A DNA stretch of 36,089 bases from Ophiothrix spiculata. Its lineage: Eukaryota > Echinodermata > Ophiuroidea > Amphilepidida > Ophiotrichidae. Every line of letters begins with the position of its first letter. The stretch's first letter is position 1. Of this stretch, positions 1 through 9,574 are shown piece after piece. The translations under genes were made by a program, and so were the position numbers. The notes under the pieces are model-generated. The model was given only the letters and a program-made list of their open reading frames with translations, was not told the DNA's origin and searched no databases. The stretch lies in the NCBI GenBank assembly GCA_000969725.1, contig JXSR01S005456.1; one strand, written 5' to 3'.

Positions 1-712
1 CCAAATTTCATGAATGTAGGGTGCACGGTTTGTAAAATATGCCATTTAAAGCATTTTACGCATAAATTATGCAAATTAGGTACTTTATTAGCATATTTTG
101 TGACGAAAATGTTGCTGTATCTAGATCGGCACCAGGTCTACCCAGTCACCAAATATCATCAACGTAGGGCATGCGGTTTTCGAGATACGCTCCGGACGGC
201 GGACAGAAAATTGCATTGCTATGTCTCTTTCTGAAAATTTTCAGGCGAGACAAAATCAAATGCATTGTAAACACTGGTATTGCTACAACACAGGCTTGTA
301 ACGTGTGGCATCTGTAAGCTTACTGTACTTAAAAGTCTACATTGCAAGTATCAGAAAAATCTCACAGACTGCAGACAGACATGAATCAATGAAATATTGT
401 ATCAAAAGACATCTATGTTTTTAAACTTGAATGAATAAGATAAGGGCGATTGTACTTTTCATGTTATCCTTTGAGAATGCAATGTAAAATGTACAGTAGG
501 GATGGTCACTTGTTTTTGACCTAAACAGATTTCGTACCTTTTCTTTCATGTTAAACATGAAAAATACACGACAAAACAATTATAGGGAGTCGGGTTTTAA
601 GTTTCGAGTTATACGGTTTTACTGCATTTCATGTTACTGAGTTTCCACTGTACAGATACGTCTATGTGAAATGAAATCAAAATTTGTTTGTTTTTTATCA
701 TTGACTTTTCAG
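1..712. other. Left edge of window, upstream of the first gene
   Basis: No coding exon is seen. A pyrimidine-rich splice acceptor ends at 712, so a non-coding first exon may lie here or off the left edge; a possible donor (GTAAGC after CATCT) lies near 315. The short open frames here have no protein-like features. A piece of a dispersed repeat is listed separately. Confidence 0.5.
192..255 (+). repeat. Dispersed repeat fragment, copy 1
   Basis: This stretch closely matches 32360-32417 in the same orientation. Both share the words GGACGGCGGACAGAAA, TGTCTCTT and CTGAAAATTTTCAG followed by GAGACAAA. The core CTGAAAATTTTCAG is itself palindromic. The element family is not recognised. Confidence 0.7.
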
Positions 713-2950
713 ATGTCAACTTCAGGTGGACCACAGCAAAGGCCTCAATATTTGTTAGAGGGATTTAATGAGGAGAAGTGGGAGGGTGCTCCCAATGGTG
801 ATTACACGCTGACTGTTCCTGGCATGATGCTGAGTCAAATCAAACGTGACATTGGAGCAACAAATTGTCATTGGGTAAGGAGATTTGTAATAAAATAATG
901 GCACATATGTGACTGTCCATCCCAAACCAGCTGTAAATGCAGCCTCTTGTCATTTTCACTTATAGGATTAAAATGACACCTCAAGGAGCTTCACTCAATT
1001 TCCAGAAGTAAGAAAGTTTGTCGGGGAGTAAAAAGTAGAACTGAGGTAAACGCGTTTAAAGATCAGTAAGCCTTTTATTTTCTGTTGATTTTCCTAAAAA
1101 TATGCAGATTTATTTTATATCATTTTCTTGAAATGAAACTTTGCTGGTATTTTGTAGTAAGCTCAAGGATTGTGAATCTGTCAAAAAAAATCAATTTTGG
1201 CAAATTACGACCTTGACATGCATTTTCACCTGTAGCACAAAATGAATTTTCCCTCATTTACGGCTCCTACGGGCTGGACAGCCACATATACAATGTAGAA
1301 AGAGTCATAAGTCGAGTGTAATATTTAAAAAGGCATTAGCCATGATCCACTTGGAAACTTGTGAAAACTTATTAAATCAAAGAAAGACCATAATAGAATC
1401 CAACAGACAAACAAAATCATATTACTTTCTCTAAAAGTACAATTTGCAGCCAAATTTATTTCTTGGGATTGTGTCAGCAGTGTTTCTATTTTCCTAAAAT
1501 TTGAGATTCCAAATGTTTAATTTTTAAGAATTTATTGATTTATTGCTAGAAACACTATTACTGAATTTCTCATTCTCTGGAGAATGAGAAATGAGCTACG
1601 GTGGGTGGTGGTGGGTGGCAGCTCCTGGCCCTCAGATTTAGAGCCCACCACTAAAGAGCAAATTAAGCTCTTCAGTCCAGCATTCAGGGGTCCAAACTTG
1701 CAAAACTGCATTGAATTTGGCTAAATTCAGGCAATTTTTAGTTAAATTGTCAATTTCGCAAAATATTCCCACAAATACCACCCGGCACTAAACAATTTCT
1801 AGCTACAACCCTGAGTACCACCAATAATGAAATCTTGAATTGTGGGCTGAAAATTTTATAGTTTGATAAAGAATGAACATTTATTGAAAAAATAAGACAG
1901 ATTGAAATATGCAATCAAAATGTAAAGTTCCAACACTTAATTCCAGAACTTCATTAAACACTTTTAGTGTCTAAATTTCTTATGCAGTGTATTTTTGCCA
2001 AAAATGAATAAATGAACGCATCAAACAGCCACATTGAGTTCTGAAATAGCTCTTAAGCAGATTACTATAGAAAGCAAGTTGTTATTCTTGAAGCACTAAT
2101 ATAACTTTAATAATGATAAATATCATTTCAGAATACTGCAGTGGAGAAGTGGGTTTCTGCACTCTGTGGAGGGCTGAGCAATGCTGGACCAGGCTTAGAA
2201 GCTGTATTCAAATATCTCCTTCCCAACTGTGAGAAACATAATCAGGAAATCATACTTGTCGCTAGTACACAACAAAACGGACTGCAAGACGGAGCTGTTC
2301 GCTGCCTTTGTTACGGATACCGAGAGACACAAGTGAACAGGAGAAGGCAAAGAAATCGGAATCACGACAAGCGATTCCTGTTGGAGAAAAGGTGTAATGA
2401 CCGATCAAGGTCAAGATCTCCATCCCCTGATAATAGACGTTCTGAGGATATTAGGGACAATGTGTATGACCAACAAAATCCACACAGAGCTAACAGTACA
2501 TGGACTTCGTTATTAGATAACTCCGACAGATTTTTGGTGAAGCCAGATAAATTACATGTATATTTTGAGTCTCACCAACCAGATGCTCTGATTTTAAAAC
2601 ACACGTCTGTATCTGACGAAGATTATCCAGGTTTCAACAAATTAGAGTACTCTGCAAAAATTGTGATTGAAATATTTTGTTACAAAAAAGTATCGGATGC
2701 TCTGACAGAACATATCCAGGGGTGTGTAGAGCAGTGTGTTCAGTCATGCTTAGCATCTCTGGCTTTTAATCAGGACGTTTTGTATGGTCTTGTTGTCATG
2801 GTGGATGGCTTTGTACTGGTCAAAATTGAGAGGAAAAATGAGGAGGGTCAGGGGGAATATGTTGTGTCTCAATCAGACATCATTATGTGGGAGCAGAGAG
2901 AGTCTTTGTATGCCCTTTTTAACACATTTTACGATGAACTAGAGCTGTGA
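713..2950 (+). CDS. Two-exon gene for a 326-residue protein of unknown family, basic/RS-rich middle
   Basis: Exon 1 is 713-874 (54 codons) and exon 2 is 2132-2950, with TGA at 2948-2950. The intron, 875-2131, is phase 0 with donor TGG|GTAAGG and acceptor TTTCAG|AAT. The start ATG lies directly after a pyrimidine-rich acceptor (CTTTTCAG at 705-712), so a non-coding exon probably precedes it; the N-terminus MSTSGGPQQRPQ looks like a normal start. Residues 1-120 form a globular-looking part. Residues 124-135 are basic (RRRQRNRNHDKR) and 143-157 hold RSRSRSPSP, typical of nuclear or RNA-associated linkers. Residues 185-326 look like a second folded domain: strand IVIEIFCYKK, a Cys-rich helix, then VLYGLVVMVDGFVLVKIER. 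That order faintly resembles PD-(D/E)XK-like domains found before kinases or in Crinkler proteins, but this is only a guess. I do not recognise the family. No signal peptide or membrane segment is seen. Confidence 0.85.
908..1286. mobile_element. TA-flanked MITE in intron 1 of the first gene
   Basis: The ends are inverted repeats of about 70 bp: TGTGACTGTCCATCCCAAAC at the left and the complement of GGGCTGGACAGCCACA at the right. TA dinucleotides flank both ends (906-907, 1287-1288), as expected for Tc1/mariner-type insertion. There is no coding capacity. A related left end lies at 30274. It starts only about 30 bp inside the intron donor. Confidence 0.65.
1565..1592. repeat. Short perfect hairpin in intron 1
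   Basis: ATTTCTCATTCT and AGAATGAGAAAT form perfect 12-bp arms around a 4-base loop. The rest of intron 1 (1287-2131) shows nothing else I can name, apart from a G-rich stretch (GGTGGGTGGTGGTGGGTGG) near 1600. Confidence 0.6.
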
Positions 2951-3002
2951 TCTTTTTTGATACAATTAACAGTGGCATTTGCTACAGGTGCATGCTGGTC
3001 TT

Positions 3003-3275
3003 GCATTGCTTTAGTATGCCGACCGGTCAGAGCACGGGACTCGTAATACAGAGGTTATGGGTTCGAGTCCCGATGGCGGCACTGCCGGTCGGACCATGTC
3101 TCCTTGGGCAAGAAACCTTACTCTAATTGATCCATGGTTTGGTAGTCACATAAGGCCATTGGTCCCCTTTCTGGGGGTGCTGCAGTCAGGGGTAGCACCA
3201 GGTCAAAAATTTAGGGGTCCCTGGAGACAACCAAGCTATACAGTGCTGGCTGCAGTGTATACCTGGTGAGTCTAC
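3003..3275 (+). mobile_element. tRNA-derived SINE just after the first gene
   Basis: The head is tRNA-like, with a box A-like TTAGTATGCCGACCGGT at 3011-3027 and a perfect box B, GGTTCGAGTCC, at 3060-3070. A CTCGTAAT loop suggests a threonine-type ancestor. Downstream is CTCCTTGGGCAAGAAACCTTA, a sequence style shared by many animal SINE2 tails. It starts about 50 bp after the stop codon, so it may lie in the 3' untranslated region. Its right end is uncertain. Confidence 0.75.
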
Positions 3276-3828
3276 ACATTTGGGGTTGCTATTTTACAGG
3301 TTTTGTTGTTGATATCTGCATAAATTTAATGTTTTTAAAGCAATACTATAGATATTACTGTGCCCCCTATATGATCCATGACTTTTGACTTATTTGTGTT
3401 TGGTAGATGTTGAAATCCTCTAAATGATACGACTAAGGTGGCAAGTTTTCTGTGATTTAAACTTGGGGAAATTATATACATACTTGCTTACACATAAGAG
3501 AAAATACACGGAATGACCCAAACCTAGCAAAAATGGACGATTAAAAGACGTTACTTGATTATGTTTAGTTGTTTTAAAATTGATATCTTTTGAAAAGAGA
3601 TTATATTTTTATTATAAATACCTCACATTCTCATTATTTCTTCATCATTGTTGTTGTCAAGGAAAAAACATGTTTTCAGCAAATTTCTGTGTTTTCTGTT
3701 TTTTTGTAAATTCTGTGAATTTTTTAATTTTTCCGTGACACAGAAAACTTGCCAGCTTAGATTTGACCCATTATCATGCTTTGAGGTGTCCAAGTGTGGG
3801 AAAATATTGGATCCAAAACATGATAATG

Positions 3829-3967
3829 ATAAAATTGGATGATTTACGCCCGATATTTATTGGTCTCGCTATGAGTTTTAAAATATTGGGCTCGACTGCG
3901 TCTCGCCCAATATTTTTGCAACTCATAGCTCGACCAATAAATATGGGCTCAATCGATCCAATTTTAT
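3829..3967. mobile_element. Foldback hairpin 1 (palindromic MITE-like)
   Basis: The left arm (about 3829-3890) pairs with the right arm (about 3906-3967). The paired words include AAAATTGGAT, GCCC, ATATTTATTGGTC, CTATGAGTT and AATATTGGGC. The tip, read on the - strand at 3905-3891, is CGAGACGCAGTCGAG, a sequence also found at the tips of two other foldbacks (near 22282 and 24881). There is no coding capacity. Confidence 0.7.
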
Positions 3968-4010
3968 ACCAAAGTTGCACACTTTTTCAGTTATGGCAAT
4001 TTGTTGAATT

Positions 4011-4085
4011 AAATTTGGGATCCCAAATTTAATTTAAATTTTGGATCCCAAATTTAATTCAAATTTTGGATCCCAAATTTAATTC
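4011..4085. repeat. Triplicated 25-bp palindromic unit
   Basis: Three 25-bp units start at 4011, 4036 and 4061, each centred on GGATCC and ending CCCAAATTTAATT. The first unit lies in a perfect 28-bp palindrome (4007-4034). The related copy at 21836-21865 has a single unit forming a 30-bp perfect palindrome, so this array looks like a local expansion. Confidence 0.85.
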
Positions 4086-4404
4086 AATATGTATCAGTAT
4101 AGGAATTATATGTGTGCATTTGGTGCTTCGTGGAGAAAAAAAAAGATAAAGAAAAATATGCCTATGAATACCCTTTAATATTTATTTATTGATTTATTTA
4201 TCATTTATACCCTTTAATATAGTTAGTCTCAATTCTTCATTTTCAACTGTTTTAAGTCATATCTATTTTGAAACCAAATCTTATAATATTGCTTTAAGGA
4301 ATTTTACATAAGACTTCTGCTTTGAGTAAAATTTGTTGCTTTTCTGTCAAAATTAGGAGAATATATTTCTTCTGTAAGCCACAAACTTATTGAGTTGCGT
4401 ATTA

Positions 4405-4552
4405 TGGTGCATTCAGAGTCCAGCGATTTCATCACTGCAACATCGCTCGATACGCAGTCTGTACACGCGCTACGGGAAGTGCGCTTTAAAATGTCAAGAC
4501 TGCGTATTGAGCGATGTTGCTGCGACAAAATCGCTGTAGTCTGAACGCCCCA
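4405..4552. mobile_element. Harbinger-like MITE, 148 bp, TTA target duplication
   Basis: The terminal arms are about 55 bp: TGGTGCATTCAGAGTCCAGC at the left, with its near-complement ending TCTGAACGCCCCA at the right. TTA flanks both ends (4402-4404, 4553-4555), which fits the 3-bp TWA target of PIF/Harbinger elements. A truncated second copy is at 17889-18000. Confidence 0.8.
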
Positions 4553-4683
4553 TTAAGCTTTCGCAAGCTGTGTAGCGCAACCTAGTAGGGTGTGTGTGTA
4601 ATTTTGTATTATTTTTGAGCAAATGCTTTGTAATATACTGTGTAGGGTGGTTTGTACTTCTCTAAGTTGATGATGGAGTATAG

Positions 4684-4935
4684 CAGTGTTCCCGCTAAGG
4701 ATTTTGACTTTGCGCCAAAGCTACAAAAAAGAAAAAATCTACATCTCGCCATTGCCAATTTCGGAAAGATCACCTCAAAAATGAGAGTAATTTTGAATAT
4801 AATCTGAAGCTGAAATAAGTGAAAATTGTGTATAACCAAAACCCTATTTTTGACTTTTTGTGTCTGGAACCCCTCGCACCAATTTTTCGAGCTTCTGCAC
4901 CAATTTTGCGACATACGACCTTAGTGGGAACACTG
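4684..4935. mobile_element. hAT-like MITE with perfect 8-bp target duplication
   Basis: The element begins CAGTGTTCCCGCTAAGG and ends with its complement CCTTAGTGGGAACACTG. Both sides carry the identical 8-bp GAGTATAG (4676-4683, 4936-4943), the hallmark of hAT insertion. At 252 bp with no transposase, it is non-autonomous. The intact duplication points to a fairly recent insertion. A lone related end, GCGGGAACACTG, lies at 18354-18365. Confidence 0.92.
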
Positions 4936-4943
4936 GAGTATAG

Positions 4944-5458
4944 AGACCTCTGTAGAGATCTTTCTGTAAACTGCCTAAAAGAACTGTGATTTAAACTGGG
5001 ATGGCTTAATTTAGATGATTTATATTTTACAGCCATATTTTGATATCATTGTTGCCAACAGATCATATTTTGACTGGACTGGTAAGAAATGCTTTCTTTC
5101 ACAAAATATGAAAATTGCATTGAAATCAGACAAAGGACTATTATTACGGCCATTAAATTTCCTACAAATCATGAACATCTGAACGCAAATTATAAATGTG
5201 TGGAATAGCACCTTTAATATCGTCTTGCGTAGTATGAAAGATGTATCGTTTCACATAATTGCAGAGTCTTATCAACCAACCAAGATACGCACAGTGCATT
5301 TTCGTTATCACTACATAGTCGCACAAGCTCTCAGCATACACACCCTGCAGATTTGTTTTGTAGGAAATTTATCGATTCAATAATAGGAGTATTTTTTTCC
5401 TGTTTATTGTAGAAATAACAAACATATTTTAATATGTTTTAATTTTGAAGGAGTCCTT
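4944..5458. other. No feature recognised
   Basis: AT-rich sequence between two MITEs. Open frames on both strands are short and without recognisable motifs or splice context. Confidence 0.4.
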
Positions 5459-5600
5459 GGCCCGGTGCAGACTCATCTATCGTATAGAATATTTAAAATA
5501 ATTTAAACTGTGTTTTATTCGATGACCTGTGTCATTTTGTCGTCAGCATAGAATATTCTAAGCAAAATATTCTATACGATAGTGGAGTCTGGACCGGGCC
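5459..5600. mobile_element. Foldback MITE, 142 bp
   Basis: GGCCCGGTGCAGACTC and TATCGTATAGAATATT at the left pair with AATATTCTATACGATAGTGG and GAGTCTGGACCGGGCC at the right, giving arms of about 38 bp. The target duplication is not clear. There is no coding capacity. Confidence 0.75.
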
Positions 5601-5733
5601 TTACAAAGTGGTTGTTTAACCAACACAACAATATAGGTGGTTTTACAGGCATTGTGACAGTAGCTTTGTCTGCCTGTGAAATTTATAATAATATCATTTT
5701 TATTGTACTGGGTTTGTAAATGAATTATATTAA

Positions 5734-6035
5734 GGCCACAAAAAAAGAACTTTGTCTCAGGTTCCCTTACGCGTAGGGTTAAAAATTCACATTCTACCAC
5801 AATAATTTTCTTCTTATTTTAGAGTTTCACAAGATTTTTTGCTTTTTGTTTTTTTAACATCGAGGAGAAAATTGAAAAAAAAAATGGTGACTTAAAAATG
5901 GAATTAAAAAAAACACCTGAATAATGCATCTACTGTTTGTCCAAAAGAAAAAAGACAAATGATTACAGTTTTAGGCCAAAGGAACCGGAGACAATTAGTT
6001 TTTTTTTTTTTTTTTTTTGGGGGGGGGGGGAGCCC
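5734..6035. mobile_element. MITE family A (GGCC plus A-run ends), copy 1
   Basis: The left end, GGCCACAAAAAAAGAACTTTG then TCTCAGGTTCC, pairs with the right GGAACCGGAGACAATTAG followed by a long T run. TAA precedes the element (5731-5733) and a TTAA lies after it. Two more copies are at 13398-13717 and 29917-30191; the last has a clean TTA duplication, which suggests a Harbinger-like family. In this copy the right T-tract has grown into T20 followed by G12. Confidence 0.7.
5999..6030 (+). repeat. T20-G12 homopolymer block
   Basis: Twenty T are followed without interruption by twelve G. It sits at the right terminal inverted repeat of the MITE family A copy, where the other copies read about nine T then GG. 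Confidence 0.9.
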
Positions 6036-7015
6036 TTAATCAATTACTTAATATTTTGCACAAATTTTCCTGCTTCTAATGATAAGATAAGACTTGTTTA
6101 GGGGGTATTTTGTAAACCTGTGTTCATGCATGTGTACATGAATTCTGAGTGGCCCCCGGGGAAAAGACAAAGCCTGCTAGCTGTACATCTCATGAGATGC
6201 AAGCTTGAACACGTCATTTCTGACTTGTGCATTAATTTTGCACAATTGGATCAAAACCATATACCGTATTCATTCCAATAACCGCCCATGCCCCAATAAA
6301 TGCTTTTTGGGTGAAACTTGGCATTCAGTTAGTACTACCATGTGATATGAGGTGTCACACTATAGCGTGAAAATTTCCTATAGGTGGCAATGCGTATTGT
6401 TGTATTACAGAAAAAACTGATAGAAACGTTTTAAAAACTATATTTTGTATCCAATTTTGATTCAGAAATTGAATTATGAGATCATTATGAGTCGTATGTT
6501 CGCTAGAGAGACCTTTTTGTAAAGCTGTTCTAAAAGTCTCAGGGTGTACCTTTTTGGCCTCATATGTCAGTTGTCCGTAAATGTTACTCTTTATGGAAGT
6601 CTCCCGCATCAGAATTTAAGAATGTTGACAGGTATGCACATATCAGTGGGCCATTTTTACGAAAAATTGGACATGAGAAAAATATTGAAAAAAGGATGTA
6701 ACTATTCAATGAAAAATGCTACCACCATATATTTGGTATCAAAAGAAAGCTATTTTGAAGCTCTTTAATATGAACCTAATTTTGAAAAGACTGAACAAAA
6801 ATGTCGTATGAAATTTCTTTAAAAAACCTAATTTTTTGTCAAATTTCTTGATTTTCATTATGAAAAGTAGTAATTTTTATTTAATTTTTTCAACCCATTC
6901 TTAGTGTGTTATTGTTCTAAATGGCTTAAATAAGGATCAAATTTACACATGAGGTTGTATTTTCTGTTAATCCTGACCAGGCTTTACAGCTCAGTGCACC
7001 TAAAAATCAGTGGAC
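6036..7015. other. Unassigned repeats, no gene
   Basis: Near 6263 is a stretch reading ATTCCAATAACCGCCCATG then CCCCAATAAATGC, which looks like one end of an inverted-repeat element; I could not find its partner. The remainder is AT-rich with only short, featureless open frames. Confidence 0.35.
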
Positions 7016-7018
7016 AAA

Positions 7019-7426
7019 TTGTCCTTCTGTGACCGTCCTTCCGTTACCATGATCCCTTCGCATTTCGCATCGTTAAAACATAACCGTAGGGAATTTTTTG
7101 AAATGGAATGTGGCAAACTATTGCAGAAACACCAAGCAATGCATTCAGTAACTTTGAAATAAAATTTCTTCATAAATTTCATGAAATTTTCAAAAATGTA
7201 CTCAAGGTGAAAAACCATGTCTGTTTTGCTGTCCTTCCGTGACCGACCACATTAATACGCACATTTTGCGACAGAGAAATTTTTATGAAAAAATTCCTGT
7301 TGAATACGAATGCTTACAGGTATACTCAACTAAATATGGAAATAGTTTTATATTATCCAATTCAATTTTGGCAATGTATGTGTTTGAAATACAGAAAAAT
7401 TCTGTGATTGTCCTTCCGTTACCGTG
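7019..7426 (+). repeat. Spaced repeats of GTCCTTCCGTKACCG
   Basis: The motif occurs at 7021 and 7035 (back to back), 7231 and 7410, always in the same orientation. The last three starts are about 196 and 179 bp apart. The intervening sequences are not obviously alike. The element is unknown; it may be a decayed tandem array. Confidence 0.55.
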
Positions 7427-7693
7427 AAAATGCCCAGTGCTAAAAATGCAACTTTTGCTTGAAAAAAAAGCAAACAACCATGATTTGGCATGACTTAACT
7501 TATGATGCCACTGTGGCGTAATACAAAGTATGTTGGGGTCATAGTACCACACTCAATCGGTTTCCAAGATCTTGGGGAGGGAATCTGCCCCCGGCTGTGA
7601 GATTGGTCCAAAAAGCTCGGCTCTTTTAGGGTTAAAAGTAGTTCAAAGGAGCATGGTTCAATTTTAAAATGTGTAAAAGTACACCACATTAAT

Positions 7694-8397
7694 GCAGGGG
7701 TCAGTTTGAATCATGAACAACCCTCCTCAAGGCGCAATGCAATATTGATGTCAACTTGACGTCAGAGCATGAGATTAATATATTTTTTTTAATATTGTGA
7801 TGTCTATACGTTCATTTATTTAATTTATGCGAAGCTTACAAATTGGGAAGGAGTGATGCTTAGAAGAGTTTCATGTATGTTGATGAAGTGATATTGAATA
7901 ATTTTCGTAGATTGTGTTGATACAGTGTCACTCAAATGCATAAGTAATAAGTAGCTTAAGTACTTGACAAATATAGTAGTTCAAAATTCTATGATTGATC
8001 TGTGCAAATCCTGGATAAAAGTACAGTGTTGCTTGTGCGTGTATTTTCTGATAAAATACTTGCATTATTCACATTATCATTTTTATGGAAAAACAGTGTC
8101 ATAGAAATGCTTTGACAAAGATTGATGTTAGAAAACTTTAAAAAAATTACAAATTGCTTAAAGAGCAAAACATGGTAAAACCTGATCCATGAAACTGGAA
8201 CCAAAGTGAAGCTTTTCCTGTGGAAATGATTGGAAGGGTGATGCTTAACCTATTCACTTTTACTTATGGTGAAAGTTTGCCTATTTTCTGGGAAGCATGT
8301 GAAGTGGTAGTGAAATCCTGACCTTAGAATTTATTAGCCCAGGTGAAGAAAGGCAAAATCTTGAGAAGGGTTGTTCACGATTCAAACTGACCCCTGC
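7694..8397. mobile_element. Inverted-repeat element, about 700 bp
   Basis: The left end starts GCAGGGGTCAGTTTGAATCA, and 7694-7734 pairs with 8360-8397 with few mismatches. No transposase frame lies between. A clear target duplication was not found. The CAGGGGTC-type ends resemble hAT termini, but the superfamily is uncertain. Confidence 0.7.
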
Positions 8398-8502
8398 TTG
8401 AGAGCTTTCAGTGTAAAATATTCAAGTTGAATTTGTAAAACAAAGTTTAAGAGCAATTTTGTATTTCACAGCTTTCAATACATTGCAGTATAAACTTAAG
8501 TA

Positions 8503-9031
8503 CACTGCCGAGGAAAAGTATTTCCGCACAAAACCTTTATTTAGCCATAAACCGAGTGTCATTTAACTGACTTTCATGATTTTTTTAACAGAATGTATAT
8601 TTTATAATTATCTATAGAATCAAAGCGGAATTGCACTCAATGCATTTGTAAATATGATGTGAAATACATATTTACCACTTGCGCCTGAGCATAAGAAATA
8701 GAGTTTATTTCTGCACATTTGCTTGAAAACCCATGATTACCTGAAAACATACCATACGGTTGCACGGTGATATTGAGGTTATGAACAATTGATAAGTTAC
8801 ATTCTAATTTGAGATTTTTACTTGTTGTGTATTTAAATATGGCCCATGAAATCAACCATTTTTATGGTAGTGGAAGATCAAATATCAGAAGAAACATTGA
8901 TTTACAAATATTGATTAAAATAGTCACTTATTATACAAGCATGAATCTTTGATGATTATATGTTGTTTTATATTAAAAAAATAGGTTTCCTAACATTTTT
9001 AATTATGCGGAAATATTTTCCGACAGCAGTG
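8503..9031. mobile_element. Tc1-like non-autonomous element, 529 bp
   Basis: The left end, CACTGCCGAGGAAAAGTATT followed by TCCGCA, and the right end, TGCGGAAATATTTTCCGACA followed by GCAGTG, are inverted repeats. TA flanks both sides (8501-8502, 9032-9033). The AAAGTATT word is typical of Tc1 ends. No transposase remains. Confidence 0.75.
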
Positions 9032-9034
9032 TAC

Positions 9035-9570
9035 ATGGTTGCCTGTATTAAACATATTTTACATTTGTCCCCAAAGTTGGAACATATTACAGCTGTGAAT
9101 TTTCCATGGGATAAGATAAGAGTAGTATGTCTCGTTATATCTGTATGTCCCCATACACTGTAAAGTAGCCTGTCATAAAACACCTCTTTTATCAACTTAA
9201 AAAAAGCGACTGGTTACATTGTGCTTGGTCTCGATTGAAACATAGTTGACATATCTTTTCTACAAATTGGACAAAAATATATGGTCAAGGCAGTTTCGAG
9301 ATATGGCGCATCAAAGTCACGCATCATTTTGAGTGCGCGCATGTCCGTTGGAAAAATACTGCAACTCACAAGAAACCCTGTGTTCTTCAAAAGCCATAAA
9401 ATTCTTCAAAAATGGTTCGTACAAAATCTTTTTTTTATGAATGATTAAATAACAGTCCAATAAGCAGGATTAACTTCAAAATTTTAGGACAATACTATTT
9501 TCTATATATTCTTGAATTAATTTTAGGCAATGAGGGTCACATTCTGCCTGGCAACAGGCATTCTCAATTT
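9035..9570. other. No feature recognised
   Basis: AT-rich, without a coding exon, paired repeat or tandem array that I can support. Confidence 0.35.
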
Positions 9571-9574
9571 AGCA

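Larger units (their letters stand above)
3335..4120 (+). repeat. Dispersed repeat, copy 1, interrupted by about 530 bp
   Basis: The segments 3335-3430 and 3975-4120 match a single continuous segment at 21690-21890: AAAGCA, CCATGA, TTGGTAGAT, TCTAAATGAT, then TTATGG, ATTTGTTGAATT, the GGGATCCC palindrome and TATTAGTATAGGAA. The stretch between them here (about 3437-3972) is absent from the other copy. It contains the foldback at 3829-3967. Confidence 0.6.

Noticed and set aside
3003-3083. Possible tRNA-Thr gene
   Set aside because: Box B is perfect, but the acceptor and anticodon stems do not pair properly and a SINE-type body follows. It is a tRNA-derived SINE head.
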